This document shows positions 40,733 through 49,922 of a DNA stretch of 64,000 bases, one piece after another. A model generated the notes under the pieces. It saw only the letters and a program-made list of their open reading frames with translations. It ran no database searches and was not told the origin of the DNA. A program made the position numbers and the translations under genes. Position 1 is the stretch's first letter. Each line of letters begins with the position of its first letter. The stretch lies in NCBI RefSeq assembly GCF_000014285.2, contig NC_008343.2, positions 2,280,501-2,344,500 of the forward strand, written 5' to 3'. The DNA comes from Granulibacter bethesdensis CGDNIH1. GTDB taxonomy: Bacteria; Pseudomonadota; Alphaproteobacteria; Acetobacterales; Acetobacteraceae.

Positions 40733-41362
40733 ATGGAACTGAACTACACTGCACTGGATGAAACCCCTGTTTCATCAGACCCGTTCAACCACGTGCTGGT
40801 CCGGAATTTTGTGCCCGGCCCTGTTCTTTCCCGATTAATTCCGGAGCTACCGCTGCTGGAAAAAGGGGGGTCTTTTCCCGCCGAAGCCCTGCGGCTGGGA
40901 CCGATCGGCAAAGACCTTTTCACAGAACTCTCCGGCCATCGTCTGAAGGCCGCGATCGCACGGAAATTTTCCCTCGATCTGGAGGATGCCGCAACCATGG
41001 TCACACTACGCGGCTGGTCTCGGGAAAAAGACGGACGCATTCACTGCGACAGTGTCGCCAAGCGGGTGACGATTTTGCTGTATCTGAATCCCGAAACAGA
41101 AGCCTGGGCCAAGCAGGAAGGCTGCCTGCGTTTGCTGCGTAGCCCGGACGATATCGAGAACTATGCCGTCGAGGTTCCGCCGGTGAATGGCACACTGCTG
41201 GTTTTCCCCAACGGCCCCACCACATGGCACGGCCACCGACAGTTCGTGGGGCGACGCTATGTAGTGCAGTTGAACTATATGGCCGACGATAAGGCGGCAC
41301 GCTCTGAACTACGCCGCCACCGTTTCTCCGCGTTGGTCAAACGGCTGACCAGAGCCGCCTGA
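40733..41362 (+). CDS. 2-oxoglutarate/Fe(II)-dependent oxygenase family protein
   Basis: 209 residues in the jelly-roll Fe(II)/2OG dioxygenase family. The metal triad is visible: H-x-D in GRIHCDSVAKRVTILLYLNP and the distal His in PTTWHGHRQFVGRRYVVQLNY, where Arg about ten residues on would bind 2-oxoglutarate. The N-terminal half (FVPGPVLSRLIPELPLLEKGG) is a usual cap. ATG at 40733 follows GGGAGCAACG. The substrate is unknown (protein, sugar or small-molecule hydroxylase). Upstream hairpin-free promoter region. Confidence 0.8.
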   Translation: MELNYTALDETPVSSDPFNHVLVRNFVPGPVLSRLIPELPLLEKGGSFPAEALRLGPIGKDLFTELSGHRLKAAIARKFSLDLEDAATMVTLRGWSREKDGRIHCDSVAKRVTILLYLNPETEAWAKQEGCLRLLRSPDDIENYAVEVPPVNGTLLVFPNGPTTWHGHRQFVGRRYVVQLNYMADDKAARSELRRHRFSALVKRLTRAA

Positions 41363-41381
41363 TAACGTCATGCGGCATCGT

Positions 41382-41416
41382 CACAGGGCCGGCTACCAGC
41401 AAAACCCGGCCCTGTG
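41382..41416. other. Hairpin between convergent 2OG oxygenase and MFS genes
   Basis: CACAGGGCCGG and CCGGCCCTGTG form an 11-bp perfect stem with a 13-nt loop. It lies between two convergent stops, a likely shared transcription end, but neither side has a T-run, so it is only terminator-like. Confidence 0.5.
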
Positions 41417-41428
41417 CGGCAACAGGCA

Positions 41429-42730
41429 TCAGTCTTCCTGAATCATACTCTGACGCTTTGTCTCCGGCATCATGATGTAAACGACCAATGACAGCATGAT
41501 CATCATGGTCACATACCAGAAGAAATAAGGCTCATGGCCGTTCTGCTTGAACCAGAGCGCGACATATTCTGCGGTGCCGCCAAAGATCGTATTGGCCAGC
41601 GCATAAGGCAGCGCCACACCCAGAGCACGGATATGCGCCGGGAACAGCTCCGCCTTCACCAGCGCATTGATAGAGGTATAGCCAGACACGATCAGCAATG
41701 CCGCCAGCGACAACAGAAACGCGGGCAGCATATCATCGGTGGTGGCAAGAGCGCTGAAAATCGGAATGGTGAATGCAGTTCCGAGCAGACCGAACCCGAT
41801 CATCAGCGGCTTGCGGCCGATCCGGTCGGACAACGCACCGTACAAAGGCTGTAACAGCATATAGATGAACAGGGCCAGAGCCGTGATGCGCGTACTTTCC
41901 GGACGGCTGAAGCCAGCAGAATTGACCAGAAATTTCTGCAGATAAATCGTATAGGTGTAGAAAGCGACCGTGCCACCCGCCGTCAGCGCCATCACCATGA
42001 AGGCCTGTTTGGGATAAAAACGGAACAGCGCCAGCCCGCTGGAACGGCGAGGCTCAGCCTGATCACGGTGTGCTTTGGTGAAAGCTTCCGTCTCCGCCAG
42101 TCCGCGCCGGATGTAATAGACTGCCAGCGCCAGCACGCCACCAATCGCAAACGGAATACGCCAGCCCCATTGCTCCAGCGTCTGCTCACTCATGAATGCC
42201 TGCAGAATCAGTTGCACCGCCAACGCGGTCAACTGGCCGCCCACCAGCGTGACGTATTGAAAGCTGGTGTAAAATCCCCTGTGATCCCGCCCGGCCATCT
42301 CACTGAGATAGGTAGCGCTGGCACCGTATTCCCCACCGACACTGACGCCCTGAATCAGGCGGGCCAATATCAGCAGGCCGGGCGCAGCCAGACCGATCTG
42401 ATGATAGGAGGGAGCGACTGCAATGATCAGCGAGCCAAGGCACATCAGCGTTACTGACAATGCCAGACCCGCTTTGCGGCCGTGGCGATCCGTATAGGTT
42501 CCCATAATCCAGGCCCCGATCGGGCGCATCAGAAACCCAACCGCGAAAATCGCCGCCGCGCTCAGAAGCTGGGCAGTATGGTCTTCCGAGGGGAAAAAAG
42601 ATTTGGCGAAATAAACCGTGAACGCCGAATAGGCATACCAATCATACCATTCGACGAGATTCCCGGCAGAACCACCGAGAATGGACTTCAACCTGCGTTT
42701 GCGTTCCTGAGAATCTGTATTCCAGGCCAT
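41429..42730 (-). CDS. MFS metabolite:H+ symporter (KgtP/ProP group)
   Basis: 433-residue twelve-helix transporter. The N-terminal GGSAGNLVEWYDWYAYSAF and the loop GAWIMGTYTDRHGRKAGLALS are typical of the metabolite:H+ symporter (MHS) subfamily, which includes KgtP (2-oxoglutarate), ShiA and citrate carriers. The ILARLIQGVSVGGEYGASAT and the second-half SDRIGRKPLMIGFG repeat are intact. ATG at 42730 is chosen because it gives the family start and has GGGGAAG upstream. KgtP-like assignment is plausible but unproved. On the same strand as the upstream phosphatase. Confidence 0.88.
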   Translation of the reverse strand: MAWNTDSQERKRRLKSILGGSAGNLVEWYDWYAYSAFTVYFAKSFFPSEDHTAQLLSAAAIFAVGFLMRPIGAWIMGTYTDRHGRKAGLALSVTLMCLGSLIIAVAPSYHQIGLAAPGLLILARLIQGVSVGGEYGASATYLSEMAGRDHRGFYTSFQYVTLVGGQLTALAVQLILQAFMSEQTLEQWGWRIPFAIGGVLALAVYYIRRGLAETEAFTKAHRDQAEPRRSSGLALFRFYPKQAFMVMALTAGGTVAFYTYTIYLQKFLVNSAGFSRPESTRITALALFIYMLLQPLYGALSDRIGRKPLMIGFGLLGTAFTIPIFSALATTDDMLPAFLLSLAALLIVSGYTSINALVKAELFPAHIRALGVALPYALANTIFGGTAEYVALWFKQNGHEPYFFWYVTMMIMLSLVVYIMMPETKRQSMIQED

Positions 42731-42832
42731 AATCTTGGTACTTCCCCACAATACTGGCGAGTCTTGATGGCCGCCATTTCAGTATTCAGCCCGCCAGACC
42801 GCATGCCAGTCAGACTGGATAATTGTCGCCCG

Positions 42833-43492
42833 TCATTCCCGACGGAGCACCTTGTCCGTCAAAAAACTGGATAATCCGCCTGCAACGAAATCCCGCTTGA
42901 GTGCGACCTCGTCGTAATCGTGCTTTACCCAATCCAGAAAATTCTGCTTTCCCTCTGCCTCCCTTGCATATCGAACAAAGAATGCATCCAGAATCCCGGT
43001 GCGGGAGCGGTTGAAATGCCCGAACCGCCATGACAGCTGCCGCAAGGCCTGTGCCGCAGTACCACCGGTCAGAACAATAGCCAGTCCCGATGCCAGACCA
43101 GCCCGATCCGCCCCCGATTTACAGTGCATCAGGGCGGGATATTCGATCTGCTGCAGGATAGAGGCAAAGCGCAGGATACGGTCCCGATGCGGTGCACCCC
43201 GGCTTTCGAACGCCATATCGACATGAGCCATCCCCAGCCGCTGTGCCGCATCGCGCGACAACGCGTCAGAGCCGCATTGCCGGTGGCCACGCAGATTGAT
43301 CAGAGTGCGAATGCCATGCCGCCTGACGGCAGCGGCCAAACGACCGGGCGTAGGGTGGTTGGAGCGGTAAAGGCCGGGCAGAACCTCAGCCCAGTTATCC
43401 CAGACGAGCCTGAAAACGGCATGATCGACGAAGAGGCTGTCAGCCCATGCACGGCGGCGCGTCGCGGGGCTGGAAAGATCACCAGTAAACAT
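42833..43492 (-). CDS. Tyrosine/dual-specificity protein phosphatase family
   Basis: 219-residue phosphatase. The signature C-x5-R loop is seen in LMHCKSGADRAGLASG, and an upstream general-acid region lies around residues 85-105 (HVDMAFESRGAPH, with the conserved Asp). The N-terminal part (VLPGLYRSNHPTPGRLAAAV) resembles bacterial tyrosine phosphatases of the DSP family. It may act on proteins, phosphoinositides or polysaccharide-synthesis kinases. The gene lies between sdhB and the MFS gene. Confidence 0.82.
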   Translation of the reverse strand: MFTGDLSSPATRRRAWADSLFVDHAVFRLVWDNWAEVLPGLYRSNHPTPGRLAAAVRRHGIRTLINLRGHRQCGSDALSRDAAQRLGMAHVDMAFESRGAPHRDRILRFASILQQIEYPALMHCKSGADRAGLASGLAIVLTGGTAAQALRQLSWRFGHFNRSRTGILDAFFVRYAREAEGKQNFLDWVKHDYDEVALKRDFVAGGLSSFLTDKVLRRE

Positions 43493-43512
43493 GCCGCCTT
43501 ATAGCGGCACGG

Positions 43513-43541
43513 CGGAACGGAGGGAAATGCCCACCGTTCCG
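43513..43541. other. Hairpin after sdhB
   Basis: CGGAACGG (43513-43520) and CCGTTCCG (43534-43541) pair with a 13-nt loop, between the sdhB stop and the phosphatase start. There is no T-run, so it may be a stability element rather than a classical terminator. Confidence 0.4.
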
Positions 43542-43567
43542 TAACGTTCCATCCCGGAAAAGTCCGC

Positions 43568-44350
43568 TCAGGCCTGACGTTCAGCCAGCAGCTTCTTGAT
43601 CTCGCCGATCGCCTTGGCGGGGTTCAGGCCTTTCGGGCAGGTCTGCGCACAGTTCATGATGGTGTGGCAGCGATACAGCTTGAACGGATCTTCCAGCGCA
43701 TCCAGACGCTCACCGGTCGCCTCGTCACGGCTGTCGGCAATCCAGCGATACGCGGCCAGCAGCGTGGCCGGACCCAGATAGCGGTCGCCATTCCACCAGT
43801 AGCTGGGGCAGGACGTGGTGCAGCAGAAGCACAGGATGCATTCCCACATGCCATCCAGTTCGGCCCTTTCTTCCCGGCTCTGGCGACGCTCGGCATCGGG
43901 CGGCGGGGGCGTATCGGATTTCAGCCACGGCTCGATGCTGCGCAACTGCGCATAGGCCTGCGTCAGGTCAGGGATCAGATCGCGCACCACCGCCATATGC
44001 GGCAGCGGATTGACGTTGCAGGCCCCCTTCACATCCTCGATCGGCTTCAGACAGGCCAGCGTATTGCCACCATCGATGTTCATGGCGCAGGAGCCGCAGA
44101 TGCCCTCACGGCAGGAACGGCGGAAAGCGAGGGTCGTATCGACCTCGTTCTTGATCTTGATCAGCGCATCCAGAACCATCGGCCCGCACTGATCCAGATC
44201 GATCTCGTAGGTATCGACCACCGGATTATTCCCGTCATCCGGGTTCCAGCGATAAATCTTGAATTCCTTGACCCGCGTCGCACCCGCAGGCGCCTTGAAC
44301 GTGCGGCCTTTGCCAATTTTGCTGTTTTTGGGCAGCGCGAATTCGACCAT
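43568..44350 (-). CDS. sdhB: Succinate dehydrogenase iron-sulfur subunit
   Basis: 260 residues. All three cluster sites are visible: [20 protein letters not shown] (2Fe-2S), [18 protein letters not shown] (4Fe-4S), and [17 protein letters not shown] (3Fe-4S). N-terminal ferredoxin-like domain, C-terminal helical domain. Electrons pass from SdhA to ubiquinone through these clusters. It is 20 bp after sdhA and is the last gene of sdhCDAB. Confidence 0.98.
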   Translation of the reverse strand: MVEFALPKNSKIGKGRTFKAPAGATRVKEFKIYRWNPDDGNNPVVDTYEIDLDQCGPMVLDALIKIKNEVDTTLAFRRSCREGICGSCAMNIDGGNTLACLKPIEDVKGACNVNPLPHMAVVRDLIPDLTQAYAQLRSIEPWLKSDTPPPPDAERRQSREERAELDGMWECILCFCCTTSCPSYWWNGDRYLGPATLLAAYRWIADSRDEATGERLDALEDPFKLYRCHTIMNCAQTCPKGLNPAKAIGEIKKLLAERQA

Positions 44351-44370
44351 TGTCCGTATCCTCCCTGCTC

Positions 44371-46182
44371 TCAGTACACGCGCTTCTTGGGCGGGAAGAC
44401 CGAGACCTCGTTGGTCAGGGTCTGCATTTTCACGGGGCGATAGCCCAGATGCACATCGCCACTCGCGTCCACCCAGGACAGGGTGTGCTTCATCCAGTCC
44501 TGATCGTTGCGATCCGGATAATCGTCATGCGCATGGGCGCCACGGCTTTCCGGACGGGCCTCGGCGCTGACCATGGTGGCGGCCGCGTTGCCCATCAAAT
44601 TGTCCAGCTCCAGCGCTTCCACCAGATCGGTGTTCCAGATCAGGCTGCGATCGGTGACGGAGACATCCGACAGGCCGCCCCACACCGTCTTCATCTTCTT
44701 CACGCCCTCGGTCAGGCTGGCGCTGTTGCGGAACACGGCGGCATGACGCTGCATCGTGCGCTGCAATTCGGCGCGCAGATCCGCCACGCGGGAACCACCA
44801 CTGGCATGACGACGGGAATCGAGGCGATCCAGCGCGGCCTCTCCCGCACGCGCGGGCAGCGGTGCGTGCTGCGCGCCCGGCTTGACGATCTCTGCCGCGC
44901 GATGCGCTGCGGCACGACCAAACACCACCAGATCGAGCAGGGAATTGGTGCCGAGACGGTTCGCACCATGCACGGACACGCAGGCCGCCTCACCCACCGC
45001 CATCAGGCCCGGCACCACCGCATCGGGATCGTCCGCCGTCGGACGCAACACTTCGGCGCGATAATTCGTGGGAATGCCGCCCATATTGTAGTGAACGGTC
45101 GGCAGAACCGGAATCGGTTCCTTCGTCACATCCACACCGGCAAACACCTTGGCGGTTTCGGAAATGCCGGGCAGGCGCTCGGCGAGGATCTCGGCTCCGA
45201 GATGCTCCAGATGCAGCAGGATGTGATCCTTGTTCGGACCGACACCCCGCCCTTCATTGATTTCGATGGTCATGGAGCGGCTGACCACGTCCCGACTCGC
45301 CAGATCTTTCGCAGTCGGCGCATAGCGTTCCATGAAGCGCTCACCGGCTGCATTGGTCAGGTAGCCGCCTTCACCGCGCGCGCCCTCCGTAATCAGGCAT
45401 CCGGCGGGAAAAATACCGGTCGGATGGAATTGCACGAATTCCATATCCTGAGTCGGCAGCCCGGCGCGCAGCACCATGCCGCCACCATCACCGGTACAGG
45501 TATGGGCAGAGGTACAGGACTGGTAGGCGCGTCCGTAACCGCCCGTCGCCAGCACCACCATATGCGCCCGGAAGCGGTGCATGGTGCCGTCTTCCAGATT
45601 CCAGGCGATGACGCCGCGGCAGGCACCTTCCTCGTCCATGATCAGGTCGAGCGCGAAATACTCGACGAAGAATTCGCAATGATGCTTCAGGCTCTGCTGA
45701 TACAGCGTGTGCAGCATCGCATGGCCGGTCCGGTCGGCTGCGGCGCAGGCGCGCTGTACCGGCTCCTTGCCGTAATCCCGCATATGGCCGCCGAAGGGAC
45801 GCTGATAGATACGCCCATCCTCGGTGCGGCTGAACGGCACGCCGAAATGTTCAAGCTCGTAAATCGCCGGAATAGCCTCGCGGCACATATATTCGATGGC
45901 GTCCTGATCCCCGAGCCAGTCGGAGCCTTTCACCGTGTCGTACATATGCCAGCGCCAGTCATCGGGCGTGATATTGCCCAACGCCGCACTGATGCCGCCC
46001 TGCGCCGCCACAGTATGGCTGCGGGTCGGGAACACCTTGGTGACACAGGCGGTTTTCAGCCCGGCGGCACCCATACCCAGAGTCGCGCGCAGGCCGGCGC
46101 CGCCGGCGCCGACGACAACGACATCGTAAGTGTGATCGACGATTCTGTAAGCGCCGGTGGAGGGAGACGTTATCGCGTTCAT
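44371..46182 (-). CDS. sdhA: Succinate dehydrogenase flavoprotein subunit
   Basis: 603 residues. FAD-binding [20 protein letters not shown], the covalent-flavin His in [38 protein letters not shown]-like (here [18 protein letters not shown]), the active-site Arg/His region [20 protein letters not shown], and [18 protein letters not shown] are all present. It oxidises succinate to fumarate. Between sdhD and sdhB; the 103-bp gap to sdhD holds two hairpins. Confidence 0.98.
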   Translation of the reverse strand: MNAITSPSTGAYRIVDHTYDVVVVGAGGAGLRATLGMGAAGLKTACVTKVFPTRSHTVAAQGGISAALGNITPDDWRWHMYDTVKGSDWLGDQDAIEYMCREAIPAIYELEHFGVPFSRTEDGRIYQRPFGGHMRDYGKEPVQRACAAADRTGHAMLHTLYQQSLKHHCEFFVEYFALDLIMDEEGACRGVIAWNLEDGTMHRFRAHMVVLATGGYGRAYQSCTSAHTCTGDGGGMVLRAGLPTQDMEFVQFHPTGIFPAGCLITEGARGEGGYLTNAAGERFMERYAPTAKDLASRDVVSRSMTIEINEGRGVGPNKDHILLHLEHLGAEILAERLPGISETAKVFAGVDVTKEPIPVLPTVHYNMGGIPTNYRAEVLRPTADDPDAVVPGLMAVGEAACVSVHGANRLGTNSLLDLVVFGRAAAHRAAEIVKPGAQHAPLPARAGEAALDRLDSRRHASGGSRVADLRAELQRTMQRHAAVFRNSASLTEGVKKMKTVWGGLSDVSVTDRSLIWNTDLVEALELDNLMGNAAATMVSAEARPESRGAHAHDDYPDRNDQDWMKHTLSWVDASGDVHLGYRPVKMQTLTNEVSVFPPKKRVY

Positions 46183-46285
46183 TCTTGACCGATCCGCTGG
46201 GGCATTCGAGCCGGTGTCCGACCGTAGGGAGGAATGCCGGAAAACCCGGCAGGCGAGAAAAAATCTGGCGGTGTGGCCGCCAGCG
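46183..46285 (-). other. sdhD-sdhA intergenic hairpins
   Basis: Two hairpins: TGCCGG/CCGGCA (46235-46251) and CTGGCGG/CCGCCAG (46265-46283). Neither is followed by a T-run. They lie in a gap where many operons have almost no spacing and may fix the subunit ratio. Confidence 0.4.
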
Positions 46286-46684
46286 TCAGAGCGTCATCTT
46301 CAGGATGGAAACCGCACAGGCCAGACCGAGCAGGAAGCAGACGGCCTTTGTCGCGAGCAGGCTGGCGATTTTCACGGATTCCGTATGTACGTAATCCTCG
46401 ATGATGACCTGTAGACCGAGCTGGACATGGTGGAAAGTGGCGAACACCAGGCTCAGCAGCAGCACGGCATGGACCGGATGACCAACCCATTGCGCGACCT
46501 CGGCCCGGCTATGACCGGTCAGGTGCAGCGCGGCGAAGATGAACCAGAGGGTCAGCGGCACCAGTGCAACCGAAGTCACACGTTCCGCCCACCAGTGGGT
46601 CAGGCCGTGTTTCGCGGAACCAAGGCCACGCGCACGGCCCAGATGGCTGCGCATGACGCGAATACGGGGAGATGATTGAGCCAT
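46286..46684 (-). CDS. sdhD: Succinate dehydrogenase membrane anchor subunit
   Basis: 132 residues with three transmembrane helices. The N-terminal [20 protein letters not shown] contains the usual small basic segment, and [20 protein letters not shown] holds the heme-ligand His. GGAGCAG precedes the ATG. It holds heme b and the quinone site together with sdhC, 28 bp upstream. Confidence 0.95.
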   Translation of the reverse strand: MAQSSPRIRVMRSHLGRARGLGSAKHGLTHWWAERVTSVALVPLTLWFIFAALHLTGHSRAEVAQWVGHPVHAVLLLSLVFATFHHVQLGLQVIIEDYVHTESVKIASLLATKAVCFLLGLACAVSILKMTL

Positions 46685-46712
46685 TTTTCTGCTCCTGCTG
46701 TACTGATGCCGG

Positions 46713-47144
46713 TTACAGAACCACGGCAGCGGCGATCCAGATCGCCACGGTAAACAGGGCCGTCAGCCCCAGAACGATATAGGAGCTTCTGTTGGCTTCG
46801 TGCTTATCGAAGCCATAGCCCGCATCCCACACCAGATGACGGATGCCGTTGATGAAATGGTACACCAGCGCCACCGTCCAGCCGAACAGCAGCAGCAACC
46901 CGAACCCTGAGCGCATGAAGCCGGACACGATGTCGTAAGCATGATCGGAGGTCGCAGCCGCCACCAGCCACCATGTCAGCAGCAGGGTGCCAATTGCCGC
47001 TGCAACACCGGTCACCCGGTGAAGAATCGAAAGTGCCATCGTGATGGGCCAACGATAGACCTGAAGATGGGGTGACAGCGGACGATGGATCAGTCGGCCA
47101 TCGCTCGTCCGTCCAACCGCCAGAGCCTCATGTGTGTCAGTCAT
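46713..47144 (-). CDS. sdhC: Succinate dehydrogenase cytochrome b556 subunit
   Basis: 143 residues from the ATG at 47144, which gives the family N-terminus RPLSPHLQVYRWPITMALSI. Visible are SILHRVTGVAA with the quinone-site Arg, and VYHFINGIRHLVWDAGYG with the heme His. Three helices. First gene of sdhCDAB. The frame is open 54 codons further upstream without similarity. Upstream, 205 bp separate it from asd. Confidence 0.96.
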   Translation of the reverse strand: MTDTHEALAVGRTSDGRLIHRPLSPHLQVYRWPITMALSILHRVTGVAAAIGTLLLTWWLVAAATSDHAYDIVSGFMRSGFGLLLLFGWTVALVYHFINGIRHLVWDAGYGFDKHEANRSSYIVLGLTALFTVAIWIAAAVVL

Positions 47145-47315
47145 GGTAAGGGGCCTGCCTCTGCGCACTTTAATTTCACAAAACCAGCGCGCTTCTTTCA
47201 TACTTGTGCGCCGCAGCGCGGTCAACGCGAAAGAAGCACTAAAATGATCCGGACAACCCTGATCTGCCGGTATCAGGATGGCGTGCCGTATCGCAGGATC
47301 AGACACCCCAACGAT

Positions 47316-47340
47316 AACGGGCGGCCCAAAGCCGCCCGTT
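47316..47340. terminator. Terminator-like hairpin after asd
   Basis: AACGGGCGGC and GCCGCCCGTT form a 10-bp perfect stem with a 5-nt loop, 10 bp past the asd stop. On the minus strand the hairpin is followed only by ATCGTTGGGG; on the plus strand a T-rich tail (TCATTTTGG) follows, but no plus-strand gene reads into it. Confidence 0.5.
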
Positions 47341-47349
47341 TCATTTTGG

Positions 47350-48372
47350 TCACCGCACTCTGAGCCGCTTCTGCTGGATCAGAAGCTCCGCAATCTGGAC
47401 CGCATTCAACGCGGCCCCCTTGCGGAGATTGTCGGACACACACCAGAACGCCAATCCGTTCGGCACCGTGGGATCCTGCCGGATGCGGCTGACATAAACC
47501 GCATCCTCACCCTGACATTCCAGTTGCGTGATGTAGCCACCATCCTCCCGATGATCGACCACAGTAATGCCGGGCGCCTCCCTCAGCACCGCACGCGCCT
47601 CCGATGCCGTCACCGGCTTTTCAAATTCGACATGCACTGCCTCGCCATGGCCGATGAACACCGGCACGCGCACGCAGGTGGCAAAAACGGCGATATCCGG
47701 ATCGAGAATCTTGCGGGTCTCAACCGCCATTTTCCACTCTTCCTTGGTGGCACCGTCATCCATGAACTTGTCGATATGCGGGATGCAGTTGAAGGCGATT
47801 TCCTTGGTGAACTGCTCCGGCTTGGTGGGATCGTTCACGAAACCGGCCTTGGTATGGCTGAACAGCTCGTCCATCCCTTCCTTGCCGGCGCCGGAGACCG
47901 ACTGATAGGTCGCAACGGAAACGCGCTTGACACCCCAGCGCGTATGGAGCGGCTTCAGCGCCACGACCATCTGGATGGTCGAGCAGTTCGGATTGGCGAT
48001 GATACCGCGCTTGATGGAATCGAGCGCCTGCGGATTGACCTCCGGCACCACCAGCGGAACATCCGGCTCCATACGGAACTGGCTGGTATTATCGACCACG
48101 ATGCAACCAGCCGCCGCCGCACGCGGGGCATGCACGGCAGAGACGGAGGCACCGGGGCTGAACAGGCCGATATCCCAGCCGGTGAAATCGAACGTTTCCA
48201 GGTTCCGGACCTTCAGAACCTTGTCTTCACCAAAGGAAATCTCCTGCCCGGCTGAGCGGCCGGATGCCAGCGCCGCCACTTCCGAGACAGGGAAGTCACG
48301 CTCGGCCAGGGTTTTCAAAATCTCGCGGCCCACTGCGCCCGTCGCGCCAACTACCGCTACCCTGTAACCCAT
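47350..48372 (-). CDS. asd: Aspartate-semialdehyde dehydrogenase
   Basis: 340-residue NADPH enzyme that reduces aspartyl phosphate to aspartate semialdehyde, the branch point to lysine, diaminopimelate, threonine and methionine. Visible are YRVAVVGATGAVGREIL, catalytic Cys in IANPNCSTIQMV, SVSGAGKEGMDEL, and the substrate-binding VPVFIGHGEAVHVEF. The ATG at 48372 follows GGAGCGAAAAGAC; five codons more are open upstream. Single minus-strand gene flanked by hairpins. Confidence 0.97.
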   Translation of the reverse strand: MGYRVAVVGATGAVGREILKTLAERDFPVSEVAALASGRSAGQEISFGEDKVLKVRNLETFDFTGWDIGLFSPGASVSAVHAPRAAAAGCIVVDNTSQFRMEPDVPLVVPEVNPQALDSIKRGIIANPNCSTIQMVVALKPLHTRWGVKRVSVATYQSVSGAGKEGMDELFSHTKAGFVNDPTKPEQFTKEIAFNCIPHIDKFMDDGATKEEWKMAVETRKILDPDIAVFATCVRVPVFIGHGEAVHVEFEKPVTASEARAVLREAPGITVVDHREDGGYITQLECQGEDAVYVSRIRQDPTVPNGLAFWCVSDNLRKGAALNAVQIAELLIQQKRLRVR

Positions 48373-48707
48373 GTCTTTTCGCTCCATCCTGTGTCAGCCC
48401 GCCATGCAGCCCACCACCACCCGCCGACACGAATGCGACGGCCAGAGCAGGCTTGCCAGAGGGGGACAGCCATCCAGGGGGACAGCCATCAATAGAAAAT
48501 GCCTATACGCCAGCTGCCTCCGGAACAAGCTCATCACCTGCTCCCAGCCACGAGCGCGAAGACCATCAGCCGCGCAAGGATTGCAGGGCAATGCAGTTAT
48601 AACGTTTTCTTATCGAACAACACTTGTCGTTTTCCCCTCTTCTATCATGCTATCATGACAGCAGGCTTTATCTGGAAATCTCTCCGGACTTCTCCCATAA
48701 GCAGCGT
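48373..48707. other. Intergenic region between asd and a MarR regulator
   Basis: 335 bp without a supported gene. It holds a direct duplication of 15 bp (AGGGGGACAGCCATC at 48460-48474 and 48476-48490). It also holds a short inverted repeat TCATG-CTAT-CATGA at 48645-48658, close to the marR start and a possible operator. AT content rises from about 48600 onward, as in promoters. Confidence 0.5.
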
Positions 48708-49241
48708 ATGAGGTGCGAAAACCCTGACCCATCCGAATTGAATCTCGATCTGCTGCTGCTGCTGAACGACGTTGCCCGTCTGCTCCGCATTGCTGCCGAC
48801 AAGCGTGCGCGGCTGCATGATATGACCCGCGCCCAGTGGATCATGCTGCTATGGCTGGATCAGATGCCCGGCATCTCCCAGAAACAGCTTGCCGAGAAAC
48901 TCGAAGTTGAACCCATCACCGTCGCCCGGCTGGTAGATCGGCTGGAACAGCGCGGCATGGTGGAACGCCGTCCCGATCCGTCGGACCGGCGTATCTGGCG
49001 GCTTCACCTGCTGCCTGCCGCCCACCCGCTGATCTCGGACATCAATGCAGGACGTGCCGAAATTCTGCAGCTGGCTACCCGGGAGTTGGACCCCTCTTTG
49101 CTGGAACCAATGCAAGCCGGCCTTATGCGCATGAAGCATACGCTCTGTTCAGAACTACGCCCAAGAAAACGTGATCAGGATGATCAGGATCGGATACAGG
49201 GTCATTCTACCTCATCAGTGTCTTCCCCTGAAGGAGAATAA
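48708..49241 (+). CDS. MarR family transcriptional regulator
   Basis: 177-residue winged-helix regulator. The ATG at 48708 (MRCENPDPSELNLDLLLLLN) has only a weak ribosome site; a TTG at 48624 would give 28 extra residues. The helix-turn-helix is seen in ISQKQLAEKLEVEPITVARLVDRLEQRG, followed by the wing DPSDRRIWRLHLL. The C-terminal tail is charged and Ser-rich. It precedes pgsA by 57 bp in the same direction. Regulated genes and ligand are unknown; autoregulation through the TCATG repeat is a guess. Confidence 0.85.
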   Translation: MRCENPDPSELNLDLLLLLNDVARLLRIAADKRARLHDMTRAQWIMLLWLDQMPGISQKQLAEKLEVEPITVARLVDRLEQRGMVERRPDPSDRRIWRLHLLPAAHPLISDINAGRAEILQLATRELDPSLLEPMQAGLMRMKHTLCSELRPRKRDQDDQDRIQGHSTSSVSSPEGE

Positions 49242-49298
49242 CCTGCTTTGTAATGTGGATGGTTTTCATCCGGCCATGGAAACGGCTAAGACAGCATC

Positions 49299-49922
49299 GT
49301 GCCAACTGATCTTCCCAATCTGCTGACCTTATCGCGCATTGCCGCCATCCCTCTGATGGTGGCGCTGATTGCATTTGGCAGCCCCGGTGGCGATCTGGCC
49401 GCCTGTATCATTTTCTCTGCCGCCGCCATCACCGATTATTTCGACGGTAAAATCGCCCGCGACCGCCGCCAGATTTCCGATCTGGGCCGGATGCTGGACC
49501 CTATTGCCGATAAATTGCTGGTCGGAGCCTCCCTGATGATGCTGGTCGGGTATGGCCGGGTCGGCGATCATGGCCTGTTCCCCGCTATCGTCATCATGCT
49601 GCGGGAAATCCTCGTCAGTGGTCTGCGCGAATATCTGGCCGGACTACAGGTCAGCCTGCCAGTGACCCGGCTGGCCAAATGGAAAACCGGTGTGCAAATG
49701 GGCGCACTCGGCACCCTGCTGGGGGGCGATTCTGCGGCCCATCTCATCGGCCTCGGGTTTCTACCCGTGCAGTTGATCGGGGAGATTCAGTTATGGATCG
49801 CCGCCGGACTGACATTGGTAACGGGCTGGGATTACCTGATGGCCGGATTGCGCCATGTTTCCCCCCCAGCCGGCGTCGCAAAACCCGAACATCCCTCTCC
49901 CACACCCAGTCGCACACCATGA
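49299..49922 (+). CDS. pgsA: CDP-diacylglycerol-glycerol-3-phosphate phosphatidyltransferase
   Basis: 207 residues, from a GTG start at 49299 with weak ribosome site. The full family signature is intact: ITDYFDGKIARDRRQISDLG then RMLDPIADKLLVG (D-x2-D-G-x2-A-R-x8-G-x3-D-x3-D). Several membrane helices follow. It makes phosphatidylglycerophosphate, precursor of phosphatidylglycerol and cardiolipin. It overlaps mobB by four bases (ATGA). Confidence 0.94.
   Translation: MPTDLPNLLTLSRIAAIPLMVALIAFGSPGGDLAACIIFSAAAITDYFDGKIARDRRQISDLGRMLDPIADKLLVGASLMMLVGYGRVGDHGLFPAIVIMLREILVSGLREYLAGLQVSLPVTRLAKWKTGVQMGALGTLLGGDSAAHLIGLGFLPVQLIGEIQLWIAAGLTLVTGWDYLMAGLRHVSPPAGVAKPEHPSPTPSRTP

Noticed and set aside
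40733-43492. An accessory island with a new system (secreted peptide, oxygenase, carrier, phosphatase)
   Set aside because: Genes are on different strands with separate ends, base composition is like the neighbours, and no mobility genes are present.
44350-46188. Plus-strand open frame of about 610 codons opposite sdhA
   Set aside because: A shadow of a clearly identified sdhA.
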